Below, piece after piece: positions 43,123 to 55,193 of a stretch of 64,000 bases of DNA; position 1 is the stretch's first letter; the number at the start of each line of letters is the position of its first letter. Source of the stretch: Zarea fungicola (taxonomy: Eukaryota > Ascomycota > Sordariomycetes > Hypocreales > Cordycipitaceae). Position numbers and translations under genes: made by a program. The stretch lies in assembly GCA_900169235.1 (NCBI GenBank), contig FWCC01000225.1, positions 16,410-80,409 on the forward strand. The letters run 5' to 3'. The notes beneath the pieces are model-generated. The model searched no databases. It had not been told where the DNA came from and was given only the letters and a program-made list of their open reading frames with translations.

Positions 43123-43744
43123 TGAGAAGGCGGCATTATTAGAGAAAGTATTGAGCAAGGGAGGAATCCTTGTTCTCTAGTCGTCGTGGCGGGCTTTTTT
43201 CTTCTTGGTGGTGGTGGTCCGCTGGTACTGTAGCCATTACTTGAGCGAGATTTACCACTTTGTACCGAATAGCTTATTCAAGGCGCTATTAAATTACAAC
43301 TGCCTTTTTTCCCGGTATGAAGTGGACTTGTTGTGAACTACTGTAGACAGTAATAATAGTTGCCCGCCCAAAACTCGCACCATGTATAATACTACTTACA
43401 GCCATGCGTCAGACCTAGCAGACGTTTATGTTGTGACCTTCCTAACCTCAGGTAAAACTGGGTGCTGTCAGGAATAATAGCCCTTTACTATTAACTGTGT
43501 GAACAGCCAGTAGGCGTGGCTCGCACCATTGTTCTCACTGTTATACTATGCAGAAAAAAGTGAAAGGTTGATGTTGTATTTAAAGTCCAGCGAAAGGACG
43601 ATTTACGAAGAGGAAAAATACAAGAGATATTGAGTAATAAACATGATCTCGCCAACTAATTAGATAACTCCAAATAAAAATGATTCCTGAAAAGATAAAC
43701 TCAAAGAAAACGCCGTCTGCTTATATATGACAATGCTGCATGCC
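43123..43744. other. Convergent 3' spacer
   Basis: About 620 bp between the 3' ends of the secreted-protein gene and the ABC transporter gene. No gene seen. Confidence 0.4.
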
Positions 43745-46700
43745 TTAGGACCAAACCTTGGGCTTTCCCATACGCCCATTTTCCATATGCGCCGTGACAT
43801 TTGAATCGGCAATGCTCTCATCACGGTGAGCGATGATGATGATTGTGCACCCTTGAAAGTACTCCTTCATAACTTCTCGTACCGTGTGATCGCGCCGGCG
43901 ATCTAGGCTTCCTGTCGCCTCATCCACCAGGAGCAGTTTGCTGCCAGTAAGTCGACGACGCACTACCGCGCGCGCAATGCACAGAAGCTGCATCTCACCA
44001 TGTGAATACCCGGCATCCGTCAATGGCGCATCCAGCCCGCCTTGCCCTTGTATCTGGTTCCAGATCCGCAGACGCACTAGCGTGTCTCGTGCGATGCTGT
44101 CCTTCCATTCCGCCTCCTCTCGTCCCTTTTCGTCCAACTCTACTACGGCCTCCTTGCCCCATGTCTTGTCAAACGGAAACAGATTGTCACGAATGGTACC
44201 GTCAAGCTCAACTTGGTCCTGTGATAGCGTAACGATTCGCGCTCGCAGCTGGTTGCGAGGCGCAGTGGCAATGTCGACGCCGTCAATCAGAATGGTGCCC
44301 TCGTAGTCAAGGAACCCTAGCAGTGCGAACAGCATTGATGACTTGCCACTGCCTGTGCGACCTGTCAAGCCAAACTTCTGCCCTGCTTTAATGGAGACCG
44401 AAATGTTTTGTAAAACGGGAGCCTCGCGGTGATCATTGGCATTGTATCGTGCTGACACGTTCTGGAACTCAACCGCGCCAGCAGAGGGCCAGTTTTCTGG
44501 CAGCTCCTTTGCGCCTTCGTCAGACTCTATGGGCGTTTTTTCCAAGAATGAGCGTATTCTTGACAGAGAGCCGATTGATATCTCAAGACCTGTCCAGGCA
44601 ATGATGAGACCGCTAAGTGCAGGTCCCAGGTTAATTGTAGCGTAAAAAGAAAATCCTGCGGCATTTCCAGAGGTTCCCTGCTTCGTGAAGAGAGTGAGAA
44701 CGGCAAGCATGACTGCAAGCAGCGCTGCAAGAAGACCTGTAACCAGGCCTAGGAACTGCTGCGCGCAAAGCAGCAAGTATACTGGCTTCTGTGAGTTGTT
44801 GAGTAAGCGGAGACTGTGCTCCAGGACCTTGGCCTGCCATCCAAGGCCTCGGATGTATATTATGCCATCCGAATTCTCTCTTACAGAAGTAACCAGAGGA
44901 GCCTGAGACTCGAGCTCCAAATGACGAAGTTGCCGCGATGTGCGAAGGTAATAGCGCTGTATAAAAATCATGACGACGAGGATAATAGGAACAAGCAGTG
45001 TCATGTATGTCGCGCCAGATAGGCCCATTCCTATTTCGAGAGCACAGCTCGAGGCCAAATATAATGTATTGTGCAAAGCCGGAGGCACTTTCTTTGTCAA
45101 AGAATCCATATCGACGCTGAATCTATTCAGAAGAGAGCCAGAATCAGTGGCAGTGAGGAACCCCAGAGTTGACTCCAGAACAGAATCCGCCAGTTTCCTG
45201 TGCAAACGCACGGCAGCCCGCGGGCAGAGACGGTTGAAGAAGTAGTAGACACCTCCCCCAGTGACTAATCCGCTCGCAAGAGGCAAAATAGCGTAACCAA
45301 TGAAGTGAATCCTGCTATCCGCATGATCCTGAATCCAGTACTTCAGGTAAGTGGTCGGAAAGCCCTCCGCAATACCCGAGAGTGCAACGAGGCAGAACCA
45401 GTAGGACATATCCAACCGCCCGATTTCGTCCATCCAGAAAAGAAACAGTCGTACATCCCCTTTCTGGTGCGAAGTTTCGTCTACGCGCTGGACGCCAAGT
45501 TGTGAATTTGCAAGACTGGAGGGGTGCGCTGCTGCCTCCTCCTCCTCTCCACCTGTTTCTCGATCATTATTTCGGTGAACCAGCAAGCTCATGATCTGTG
45601 ACCGGGTTTCACTAAGGACATAGCCCTTATCACATGAAACGTTGCCATTCCCGTCAAGGAAGACAACATCTTCGGCAATATCCAGGCATTCCGGCAGATA
45701 GGTTGTCAGTACAACTGTTGTATTGGATTGCTGAAAGAGGCCGTTTGTGCCGCAGAGGCTAGTGAGGATCGCAGTGCCAGTGTCGTGGTCCAACGCACTG
45801 AATGGGTCATCGAGGACGACAATCTCCGTCCGAGCAAAGGCTGCTCTCGCGAGAGCGACGCGCTGGCGCTGACCACCACTTAACCCAATGCCTCCGGTGC
45901 CAATAATGTAGTTTTCATGGCCAGGAAGTTCTTCAATGTCCTCCAACAGTTTGCAGTCTGTAATGACAGTGTTGAACCATTCCTCATCGTATTCACAGAA
46001 GCCGACTATGCAATCGCGCAGAGAGAGATTTGGTAGCCAAGACGACTGACCCACAAGCGCGATAGTAACATCGTCGACGTAGACAATGCCTTTTTTTATA
46101 TCGGCCTCACCAAGTATGCTGTTTAGCAAGGTAGACTTCCCCGAGCCTGTAGCTCCAAAAACAGCAGTGGTTACGCCTGGAGCGATAGAGAGATTGACAC
46201 CTTTGAGCACCTCTCTATCTGTGCCACGTGGACCAAGAGTCGCATTATCAAAGTGAATCACACGCGCTGGGTCCTGCTCTACAGTCCTGGCCATGAAGAC
46301 TGTGGTACCTGCAGGCGTAGGCCATTGCCTGGAAACTTCACGAGGCTGGCTTTCCAAGAGAACGCGCCGATCCTCATGGTCTTCTTGACACAGAAACTCT
46401 TGAATTCTGTCAAAACATCCCAGCATAGCCATTGTTAATGGATACACGCGAAATAGTTGGGTCAAAGGCGTTTGGACAATAGCCACAACGGACAAGGCTG
46501 GATATACGATCTTGGGGTCGAGCTTTTCGCCCAGTAGATTCCAGAAGAGGGCGGCGCCCACGATAATTGCTGGGGTCAAGAGATCTGCCAAGGTAGCCGA
46601 CGCAATGGAAAAGCTCCGAATGGTACGACATTTCCGAGATGCTTGAATTTCAACTTCTCGAAGATGTTGAATATATTCGATACCTTTTGGCGCAAGGCCA

Positions 46701-48107
46701 AGCATCTTCATGGCCGGAAGTTGGGCTAGAATAAGTGACGTTCTTGTGACCCTGGTCTGTATGGTCTGATTCCATGTCTTCGTGGCCGGAGTAATCAATT
46801 TCCCAAACAAAATTCCAACGCTCGTAGCGAGAAACAGAGGGAAGATGATGACGAAACTAGCCTGCTTGATAAACTTGGCAAGAAAGTAAATTCCTAAACC
46901 AGATTCAAGGAATGTAAACGGGATTTCAAGACAATGCGCAAATCCTTCACTAATGCCATCAAAATCGGCAGTCATAAGAGTCACAGCCGCGTTTTTTTTA
47001 GCGTCTAGCACTTCAAGATGTAGGTTCTTGTACAGCATCTGAGAGGCTAATCCACCACGAACACGGGTAAGTAGCCGGTTTACCATCTGCAAAGTGATGG
47101 TTGTGCAAATGGGAGATCCCACCCAAGATACCACGGTAGCACCGACGAGGCCGCCTCTCATCTGACTGCTGTCTTCGCCACCTTCAACAGCGGCAATGAT
47201 TCGCTGCATAATAAATGGCTGCGAAAACATCAGGCCGGTCTGGACTAGCCTGGGAATGAAAACGGCAAGAAAGGCGCCCTTCCAGGCTGCGCAACAAGCG
47301 AGGACGAGAGAATGACGTTTTGCCCTGTTTTCTTTCTTCCAGTGGTGCGATAGTGCTGTAAATAACTGCATTGAATCAAACTCCAATCCAATCTTCATTA
47401 AATCCTCCATTTGAATGGTGCCTCGAGTACCTAGACGAAACATCGGGCCAAGGAAGAGGTAGAATGTTCTGCTCCAGAAACCACTTGTTGCCTCGTCGCC
47501 AGAGGCATCGCGAATTATTGGATCGATGATCAAGTTCAGCTTGGGGATTTCTTCAAGTATGAGAAGGCCAAGCCTAACGAAAGCGGAGGTCGTTGTGATG
47601 GCTCCAGCAGAGTTGAAACTTCTTTTGAAGTACGAGCGAGCCTCGGTAGCATCGATTAGAATGCGCATCAACAGGTAGACGGCTAGAAAAGCGGATGATC
47701 GAATTGCATGTCGATGCTCGATATAGAGTATGGCGCAAAGACCAATGCCCGCCACCAGATTCAATGATGCAGCAGCGGACGTCGTGTTCGTTTGGTAGTC
47801 TTTATAAGTCGATCGCAGAGCCAAAATAGAGGCGTCGAAACATACGAGGATGGTTCCAATCAGCTAAGTATGAACAGGTTAGAAATGCGAAAAAAAAAGC
47901 ATAAAATATACTTACAAGTTTGAGCCATAGTAAAGGGCCGTCGTGGATATAGACAGGCTTTTGCCGATAATAGAGGTAAACAACGGATCCAAAAAGTAAA
48001 AACAGCGAGGACGGAGCAATTTCAAGGATTGTTTCCTCGAACTTCAGACTAAAGTCAAATATGGCGGAGCCGGACGGCCACCAGGAACTGTCTGTTGGCA
48101 GCGCCAT
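43745..48107 (-). CDS. ABC transporter, ABCC (MRP) type, 2 exons, 1436 aa
   Basis: Exons 48107-47916 and 47863-43745. Order: N-terminal TMD0-like hydrophobic segment, TMD1, NBD1, TMD2, NBD2. NBD1 near residue 632 has FGATGSGKST (Walker A), LSGGQRQRVALARA (signature) and VVLDDPFSALD, where Asp stands in the catalytic Glu position as is usual for ABCC NBD1. NBD2 near 1231 has TGRTGSGKSS, LLLVDEATGSLD and IIAHR, but its signature is YSHGEMQ instead of LSGGQ-type. Length fits fungal ABCC proteins such as multidrug-resistance or vacuolar conjugate pumps. It should export or sequester organic anions or drugs. The single intron sits after codon 64. No biosynthetic genes are adjacent. Confidence 0.9.
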
Positions 48108-49336
48108 GGTCGCGCAGAAGAGCCTCACAAAGAGCCAAGATGATAAGGGGAGCGGCGTCCAGACAAAGTAGAGGCTTTATGAGTGAATTATAAGAGGAAG
48201 GAAAGAAGACAGCGGAGAGAAACCCAATGCATGAGGAGATGGCCAGGCAGAATGGTCAATTCATGGCAGCTAAAAGTACCCCGGGGCTTCTCGACGCTCT
48301 CAAGTGACACGAGCGAACTCCACCGCACGGGGATGTGGCTGTCCAGCCTTTTACAAAAGTCCCTTTTAATATCCTGCTGCTATGGCGGTACGAACGTTGA
48401 GTTACGCCAGCTAGCCTGTGATTAAGCTGCAGTTGAGCTGTTTCTCCACCTATTTCTAGTTGCCAGTTGAATTGACTCGCTCATACTGGTCAGGACGAGG
48501 TAGCAAATACCTGGGGGGCCCCTGTTGAGCTATTGCGCCGGGAGCTAAGAGGAGCGGGTTTTCTTACCATTGATGCAGATTTAGCTGGCCGCTAATGCCC
48601 GTTAATCCCCGCTAATGCTGCGGATAGATAGCGCCCGATCGGGGGCCAATTGTCGCTCGTCAATTCGAATCCTGCCCGTTGTTGAGGCGGCAAGGGTGCA
48701 CGTCAGGGAGGCGAAGCCCAAGCAAAACTTAGTCACCTGCCTACTTCGTCCAAGCGTGGAATCCTCCTCAGCGTGAGTGCAAGAGCCCCGAATGAAGTCG
48801 CGTCCCACGATGCCCCGGCACCAAGCCTCCTTAGGGTTCCCATGTATCTACTATGTCTTTGAATGCTAAATAATAGGAAAGCAGCCTGCTGGTGCGGAAT
48901 AGCGCTTAAGTTAGTTTATAGAGAGTTTTACATTAATATTCTGATAACTATACCATCACTAGTTATGGCCTAGTGGGAACGCAAGAAGCGATATATTGTG
49001 TACGGGCGACAAGTATGGGAGGAACAGGCCTTAGATATACAGAGTCACATCTCGACACAGTAGTTATCACGCATCCACTGAAAGCCGCATTCAAGAGTGG
49101 CTGTAAAATAAACTTGAGGGAGCTAATATATCTCTGCCCTAAACGGCTATGTATTCTCAAGCATTGACATAGATGCATTTAGCCACTATGAAGTTATGCG
49201 CGCATCTTGTCCATCAGCGAAAGTACCACCAGCGAAAATTCTCGTCCGCCCCATGTCGAGGTACATTGTTAGTTAGTTTGCGATCAATACGTATGAGGCT
49301 GCAATAAGCACCAGGCTGGCTGCTGTTCATCTTTAC
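48108..49336. other. Spacer with short ACTAATGC-type repeats
   Basis: A small tandem series of CCGCTAATG / CCGTTAATC units is at about 48,589-48,620. A T-A-rich patch is near 48,870-48,960. No gene was recognised. Confidence 0.35.
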
Positions 49337-49412
49337 CTTGAGCAGGGTACGGCGCGCAGAGCGCCACGGGGCTAGACGCGATAGCGTATAGAAGTACCAG
49401 TTTCGCGTTCAT
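49284..49412 (-). CDS. Small secreted peptide A (paralogue of the 50100 gene)
   Basis: ATG 49412 opens MNAKLVLLYAIASSPVALCA, a signal peptide followed by PYPAQG. The first 76 nt end at a GTAAAG that corresponds exactly in position and phase to the donor of the tandem copy at 50100. Unspliced the frame gives 42 residues to a stop at 49284. If spliced, the only AG after the CTAACTAAC branch (near 49,231) would add about 15 residues unlike copy B. Either the second exon is altered or this copy is decaying. Function unknown. Confidence 0.5.
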   Translation of the reverse strand: MNAKLVLLYAIASSPVALCAPYPAQGKDEQQPAWCLLQPHTY

Positions 49413-49886
49413 GGTTTTGGACGGCAAGTGATTACTTGATGGATTGAAATGGGATGTTGAAAGGCTGGTGTGCTCTGCCAGGCTGCGGTCAATATGGCTG
49501 TCGCGAGCGGATTGTAGCCGGGATGACTTCCCCTCCCCGCTCAAACATTTAAAGAAGTCCAGTCTTATTTCCTCCACTTCGCGAGTTGACTATGCTAGTA
49601 TTCGACGGCTTCCATTTCAAGTTATGGAGTGCCTTTAAAACCTCAGGTCTTATAACCGAATTTCCTCCAGGGCTAACGGTACGAGGAGCAACTTCGTATA
49701 TTGGTTATAAAAGAATTAGAACTCGCAGACAAAATCGCGTCATCGCACCGCAGATCTTATCACGCAAGCTCTGAAACTCACATTTAATGCCAGTTACGAT
49801 ATAATTTCTATATAGACTGTTTTGATCTATATCCATTGAACATCATCGCTAACCGACCGTACATTGTCAGTTATCTGCCTAAATAA

Positions 49887-50100
49887 CTAAACCGGCTTTG
49901 AAGCAGCGGGCGTATCCTTGATCTGAGAGCCAGCAACACCAAACAGTCCTGGTTTACCACCTGTCGGTTTAAACTGGTTAGTCTGTGATGAATAGCTAGC
50001 AGGGTGTCTACAATTTATCCATACCGGGGGCAGGGTAAGGCGCGCCGAGCACCAAGGGGCTAGACGCCATAGCATAGAGGAGCACCAGGTTCACGTTCAT
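49887..50100 (-). CDS. Small secreted peptide B, 2 exons, 49 aa
   Basis: Exons 50100-50025 and 49960-49887, intron 64 bp with GACTAACC branch. The product begins MNVNLVLLYAMASSPLVLGA (signal peptide), then PYPAPGGKPGLFGVAGSQIK and a short hydrophilic tail ending SKPV. It is 49 residues before, and about 29 after, signal cleavage, with no Cys in the mature part. About 19 of the first 24 residues agree with copy A. A block of upstream DNA (CCCGCTCAAACATTTGAAG at about 50,374) is also shared with copy A at 49,538. Role unknown; a secreted signalling or effector peptide is possible. Confidence 0.55.
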
Positions 50101-52201
50101 GATTTCTGTAGCAAGGAATTACTTGAGTAAATGGAGTGAAATGATTCTATGCGGCTGCTGTTCTTGTAGAATGTAGATTACGTAGCCGTGGCCAGCATAG
50201 CGCGTTAACCGTCACCGTCTGGTTGTTGCTGCTAATGGAACTTTTGTCGGTTCGGCCCGACCAGGGCGATGGGTACAGAGCGAAGTACTGGTACAACAAA
50301 GCTTGTCAGGAGGGTGACTGCCCATGTCCGATATTTGTGGTTCGCATGAGAAGTATCGTGTGGATGGCCCGCATCCCCGCTCAAACATTTGAAGTGGACT
50401 TGGCTTGTTTTCCCTTGGCCAATTTACTAGGTAGTGAACGAGTGAACCTGAAAGACGGCTTAAATTGAACTAACTTGTCTGTTTGAAGGTCCCTCGCGCC
50501 CAAAATGCTGTCCGGATACTTTGAAAGCTCGTTACAACAACAGTTGGGAGAGCAAGGCTGAGCTGGCGGAATTCAGTCGTGTGCTAGGTAACGTCCATGG
50601 GCGGCCAAACACCGACTGACAGTCTGGGCCATCAGATGTAACCTGACTTGACTAATTGCAGACGAGCAGTGGCGCCGGGGCACGCAGCCTTGCTCGTTTA
50701 AGCGGTGGTGGAGGCAGTTTCAAGCAAAAGGCCTCAACCGCTGGGCTTGAGAACGCAGGTGGACTTTTTGACTATTTCGGTCGCAAGGGCTGGCTAGCTG
50801 CGCGCATGTCATGTACGAGCAATTAAGCTATATTGAAAAGAAAGATGGATGGCAAGGGCGAGGTGAGGAAGCAGCGCGAATTTGGCCACACCAGTGTTTC
50901 CTGTTGGGAGTTGGCCAAGTCGTCCCGTTCTCACTTTACAATGGCAAAGTGGCGCTGATGCCAGCATTGGATGGTGGGGAGAAGGATCGCACTATTGATG
51001 TAACTGGGTACTCTCAGGAGTAATCGTGGATATTTGAGCCTCCGATTTGTTGCCCCTGTCCACTTCGGCGCGGGGGCGTGATGTCGGCATGCTGTGGTCC
51101 GTCCTCGCGTGAGTACTGAGAAATCCTGCTGTTCTAGAACGGTGAACCTTGGTTACCATGGTACAGCTTACGACACATTCTCTTCCTGTCCCGCATAACG
51201 GAACCTCATTAAAGTTGGCCGCAAGCTTACCCATGTCCAGCGGCCAACTTTCCGCCGTGGATGTGGAGTACGGCTGCCTGTTGATTTCCTGTCTTTTTCC
51301 AAATCTGCAGGGCCGTCACCTGTCCAGCTGCTGCAGGTGTAGGGGGGAGCGTAATAAAACTTTGCATTAGCAGCTACGCTTACCCTTGGCAGCACCCCGG
51401 GCGGAGACAAGTGTACAAGAATGCGGCTTTTTACAGGCATTTTGTGATTTCTTTTCCTCTATCACACTGCATTGCATATATTGTCAATCTTTTCCCAAAC
51501 TAGACGGGATGGCTTCCCGGTTCCGTTTTGGTGGCGTATGTTTTGAACGAGCTAGCTAATGGCTAGTCAAAATCTCATGACGGATCAAGCCCCCAACCAA
51601 TCTCACTGTGTCCACTCCAAAATGAGCGCTACATGTTTCCCGATGTAGCAGCTTTCGGAGACAAGACTGTTGCGTTGTAAGGGACCCCGCTTTGAGCTTC
51701 ATCTTGGATATAGGTGAAGATTTGGTTGATAGGATGCCTAGCACAGCATTCAGTGTAATGCATACATGCTCATACATTTGTCGGTGGTTCAGCACTATTA
51801 CGTAGGAGTAACTTCAGTGTAGCTGTCAGGTTGCAGCAGTTGTGCCCCAGAAAGCAAAACAAGGCTGGAGCCAGCGTTAACAGGGATTTGCATAATTGTA
51901 GGACGCTAATTCACATAGAATTTGCCTTTGCTAGGTCCAGCCCACTAACTCGTCCCGCATGATCGCGACAGCAGACATTCACCTTTCAATTGGAAGCCCA
52001 GCTAACAGCTAACGCCCCTGGCTCAACAACTAACAAAACCATTTCAATCCGCGCTGACATCACACGCACCCCCCACAAACTCTGTAAGTTTTAGTAACTG
52101 TAAGGCGGTCAGAATACGAATCGGTGATCCAACAGGCTCTAGTCATTACTTGTTGGCCGCAGCTTTCCAGGCCGCTGCGCAGCTTGCACAACTGGCGCTA
52201 A
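50101..52201. other. Gene-poor 2.1-kb region
   Basis: Upstream of peptide B. Only short frames without recognisable content are present, apart from the block shared with the copy A promoter at about 50,370-50,410. Confidence 0.4.
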
Positions 52202-54560
52202 GATGACAGCCTCAACAACCAACACAGCCGTCTTCTTCAACCACGGACGACGCATGTAACATGGCTGCAAAGCATCCAACATTTTGGATTTATATATTGC
52301 TAACATGACTCTACAGTGGAGAGAATCAAGCCAAGCCCCGGATTCCCAAATTTCCCAACCTTTCTCGACAGCGACGAATTCGAAGAGTACAACAACACCG
52401 GTGGACCTCGCCATGTGCCTGGAATCCACATCGCCATCAACTTTGAGCGTCGGCCCAACTTCCAATTCTCCCATGGGTTTGGAGTGTGGAAGCAGGAGCG
52501 GCTCAGCTCTGCCGAGATTTCCATGCTTTGCTTTATAAACCACATCACCGACAAGCCGCATTGGCATGCCAACATATTCGACTACGACGTGGTCAAGACA
52601 TGGAAGGAGCTCGCCTTGTCTGACTACTTCACTGATGTCGCTCTCTATGAATGGTGTCTTTTCGAACTTCTGCATATGGCGACCGAATACAACAAAGCGC
52701 CGCAGTTCGTCTTTGCCTTGAACTCGGCATCGCGCATCTTCAAGTCGGACAGGTTGGTGCGCACCAGCCTCTTGGACCTGCTGAAGCGGAGCGCCGACGC
52801 GCCGACGATATCTCCTTGGCTCTATCCGTTCATTTTGGCGCAGTCGCCACTTCGCGCAGATGGCACAACTATCAACTTGGCCAATATTAAAGCCAGCATT
52901 GGTGGAGGCATCACCCCTCCCCGACCATTTTGGGACGATGAGATATGGAGCGGCGAGCGACAATATTACTCGGCTATTTCTCAGTGGCTAGCATCCGACC
53001 TTGTGTTTACTAGGAAAGGGAATACTGTGCGGTTTTCTTCGCCAATAAACCAACTACATCCAGCTAGACACAAGAGCTTATACACTGCGATTGAGCGCCT
53101 CATATCAGACTGCATCCCAGAATGGAACCAGGTGTTGCTCTATAAATCATTACCTCGAAATGAGCCACGAATAAAGCCACGGGGAAGGCGCTGTTCGGCC
53201 TGTATCAAGTATTCTCATCGGGCATGTTCATGCACCATAGAGCTAAATGTTTTCAAAGACTGGCTCAAGGGAATCCCTGGTCCAGGGACAGCGAGAGCTC
53301 CAGAGAATGGAAGTTGGTGCCCTCTGTCGGCCATCGAAGGGAAGTACAGCAGTTCAAAGAAAATATACGAAAGCATTTCGTTGAGCCGAGCGTTTGAGGA
53401 TAGAGGATTGCAGGTCTACGTGGAACTTGCCAACATAGTAATCAGTCCGGATGGATCAATTCCTGCAGAAAGTTCCCAGTAAGTAGACAAGAAATGGGGT
53501 GAAGGCGACAAAATCCCATACATTTAATCTCGTCTTTACTTCTTCACATCGCTGACTTTGCGCCAGGCGTTTCGAATGGGACCTCAACGGCAACCGAAAC
53601 GAGCGCATCGTCGCCACAACGCTCGTGTGCCTACGTCACGAAAACATTGAACCCGAATCCGCAGCTATTTCATTTCGCGCAGAAACAAAAGCCACTGCAT
53701 GGGGAACAACGAATCCGGCGACACGCGCCAATGCCGAAACTGCTCACCCCCCGGCCACCACCGGCGAAGCGATTAACCCCCCTTTTCAGGAGCTTGTGAC
53801 CGTCCAACTACCAGAAGGGCGCCTCATAACCTTCCCAAACGTCCTCCAACACAAGTTCCAGCCTCTGCGGCGCAAGGACACCGCAAGGCCAGGCCACGTC
53901 CAATTCCTCGCCGTACATCTCGTCGATCCGCACTACATTGTCTGCTCGACCTCTCACGTACCGCCCCAAAGCGTAGCGTGGTGGTGGGAGGCCGCCAAGC
54001 TAGACCTGATTTGCGTGCAGCACAAGGTCCCCGAGGAGATTAAGGGGTATTTTCTCGACTTTGCGATTGGCGAGGGAAGCGGCGCGCCGTCCGAGGAGGA
54101 GTATACAGCAGACCAGTACCGTCGGCGCTTCGCGCAGGACCATTCTCCGGAGAAGCCGCAGGAGGAGCGACCAATCAGGATCGAGGCGGCGGTGCAGAGG
54201 CGACGGAGAGCCCTGGAGGAGCACAAGAGTGTCATGGACGCGGTGAATCGACTGCGCGTATACGGCGTGCCGGAGCATCTGCGCGTCCAGTACCGGGAAA
54301 AGACCAGGGCGGCTGTCCCGCTGGATCACAGTGACTCGGGGGAAGCTGGCTATCCAGAGGTGGATACGCTGCCGGAAAACGTAGCTGGCGAACAGAGCGA
54401 CGAGGAGGGATACACAACAGAGGAGAGTGATGATGGCGGCGGTGGTGGTGGTGGTGGTGGTGGTGGCGCTGGGCAGATGGTCGGGGGAGTTAATGGCAAC
54501 GCGGGAAACGGGCAAGAAGAGACTGACATAACACCTTCGCAGCAGCTTATGCAAGAGTAG
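52202..54560 (+). CDS. DUF4246-family protein, at least 2 exons, about 720 aa
   Basis: Main exons about 52317-53478 and 53567-54560; the 5' end is unclear. The ATG at 52202 can be joined only through a weak acceptor (near 52323), while the best acceptor (CTACAG at 52316) does not match its phase. DUF4246 features: PGFPNFPTFL near the start, MLCFINHITDKPHWHANIFD, KWxE-like KTWKELALSDYF, VYVELANIVISP, and later NVLQHKFQPLRRKDTARPGHVQF LAVHLVDPH (split here). In the family a W-H-V-E-G-x-x-N-E segment is expected before IVATT; here it reads EWDLNGNRNERIVATT, so His and Glu are missing. The tail is acidic with a run of about ten Gly (GGT repeat at 54,437-54,466). Function of the family is unknown; an Fe/2-oxoglutarate oxygenase-like fold is my inference. 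Confidence 0.8.
54436..54468 (+). repeat. GGT triplet repeat coding poly-Gly
   Basis: About eleven GGC/GGT triplets in frame in the DUF4246 gene, giving a Gly run in the disordered tail. Likely variable in length between strains. Confidence 0.7.
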
Positions 54561-54858
54561 TATTTACAAGGCGGCTTCGACATCTATAAAGTATGATGTG
54601 TATGAAATGATTATCTGTGTTTTTGTATGCTTTTAATAAATCGGTTGTCCGTATTGCTCTATGATACCTGCTTCCTGATTTATGAATTCCAAAGGCATGG
54701 TATTTTCTTGGTAAGTGTACTAATGGTCCTGCGTGCGAAGACAAAATGCTACCCTGACTGCCAGACACGAAAGGCCGAGAATTATGTAGTTATGAACTAC
54801 AGAGTAGCCGTCCAATTATCTGACCCTACATTCTGTCAATATAATGTTGGAAGTCCTT

Positions 54859-54866
54859 TATAAATA
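54859..54866 (+). promoter_or_regulatory. TATA box of a small secreted-protein candidate
   Basis: TATAAATA, 48-55 bp before ATG 54914. Confidence 0.4.
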
Positions 54867-54913
54867 TTCGACTACCGCCCCCGATCGCAAACAGTCTATT
54901 CAAGCTGTCAACA

Positions 54914-55193
54914 ATGTCTTCCTCCGTTATTTTGACAGTCTGCTCCGTCGTCGTCGCTGCACTGGCTGCCGAGTTTCTCGTTGATGAAGAGTTGATGGTT
55001 GAGTCATACTCTGACATTCAGCAGCATGCTCTCCCTGTTAAGACAAGGTTGGTCGGAGCGTTTTCGCATCCAGGTTTTCCGCATGGCCGCCTTTTTGCAG
55101 ATTTATGGTGTGAAGAATGGCACTAACAAGAAGCCAGCAAAGGGCCACCCAGTCCAAGAAAATTCACCGCAAGAAATCGCACATGAAGAATGA
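54914..55193 (+). CDS. Candidate small secreted protein, 2 exons, 71 aa
   Basis: Exons 54914-55036 and 55101-55193. The first exon codes MSSSVILTVCSVVVAALAAE, a good signal peptide, in a CAACAATG context 50 bp after a TATA box. The donor is weak (GTTAAG), the acceptor (CTTTTTGCAG) strong. The second exon is hydrophilic (KNGTNKKPAKGHPVQENSPQ) and ends EIAHEE. A minus-strand frame over the same DNA (55,017-54,826) is also open and cannot be excluded. No family recognised. Confidence 0.35.

Noticed and set aside
48589..48670. Possible tRNA B-box (TTCGAATCC)
   Set aside because: No matching A-box or cloverleaf stems could be drawn around it.
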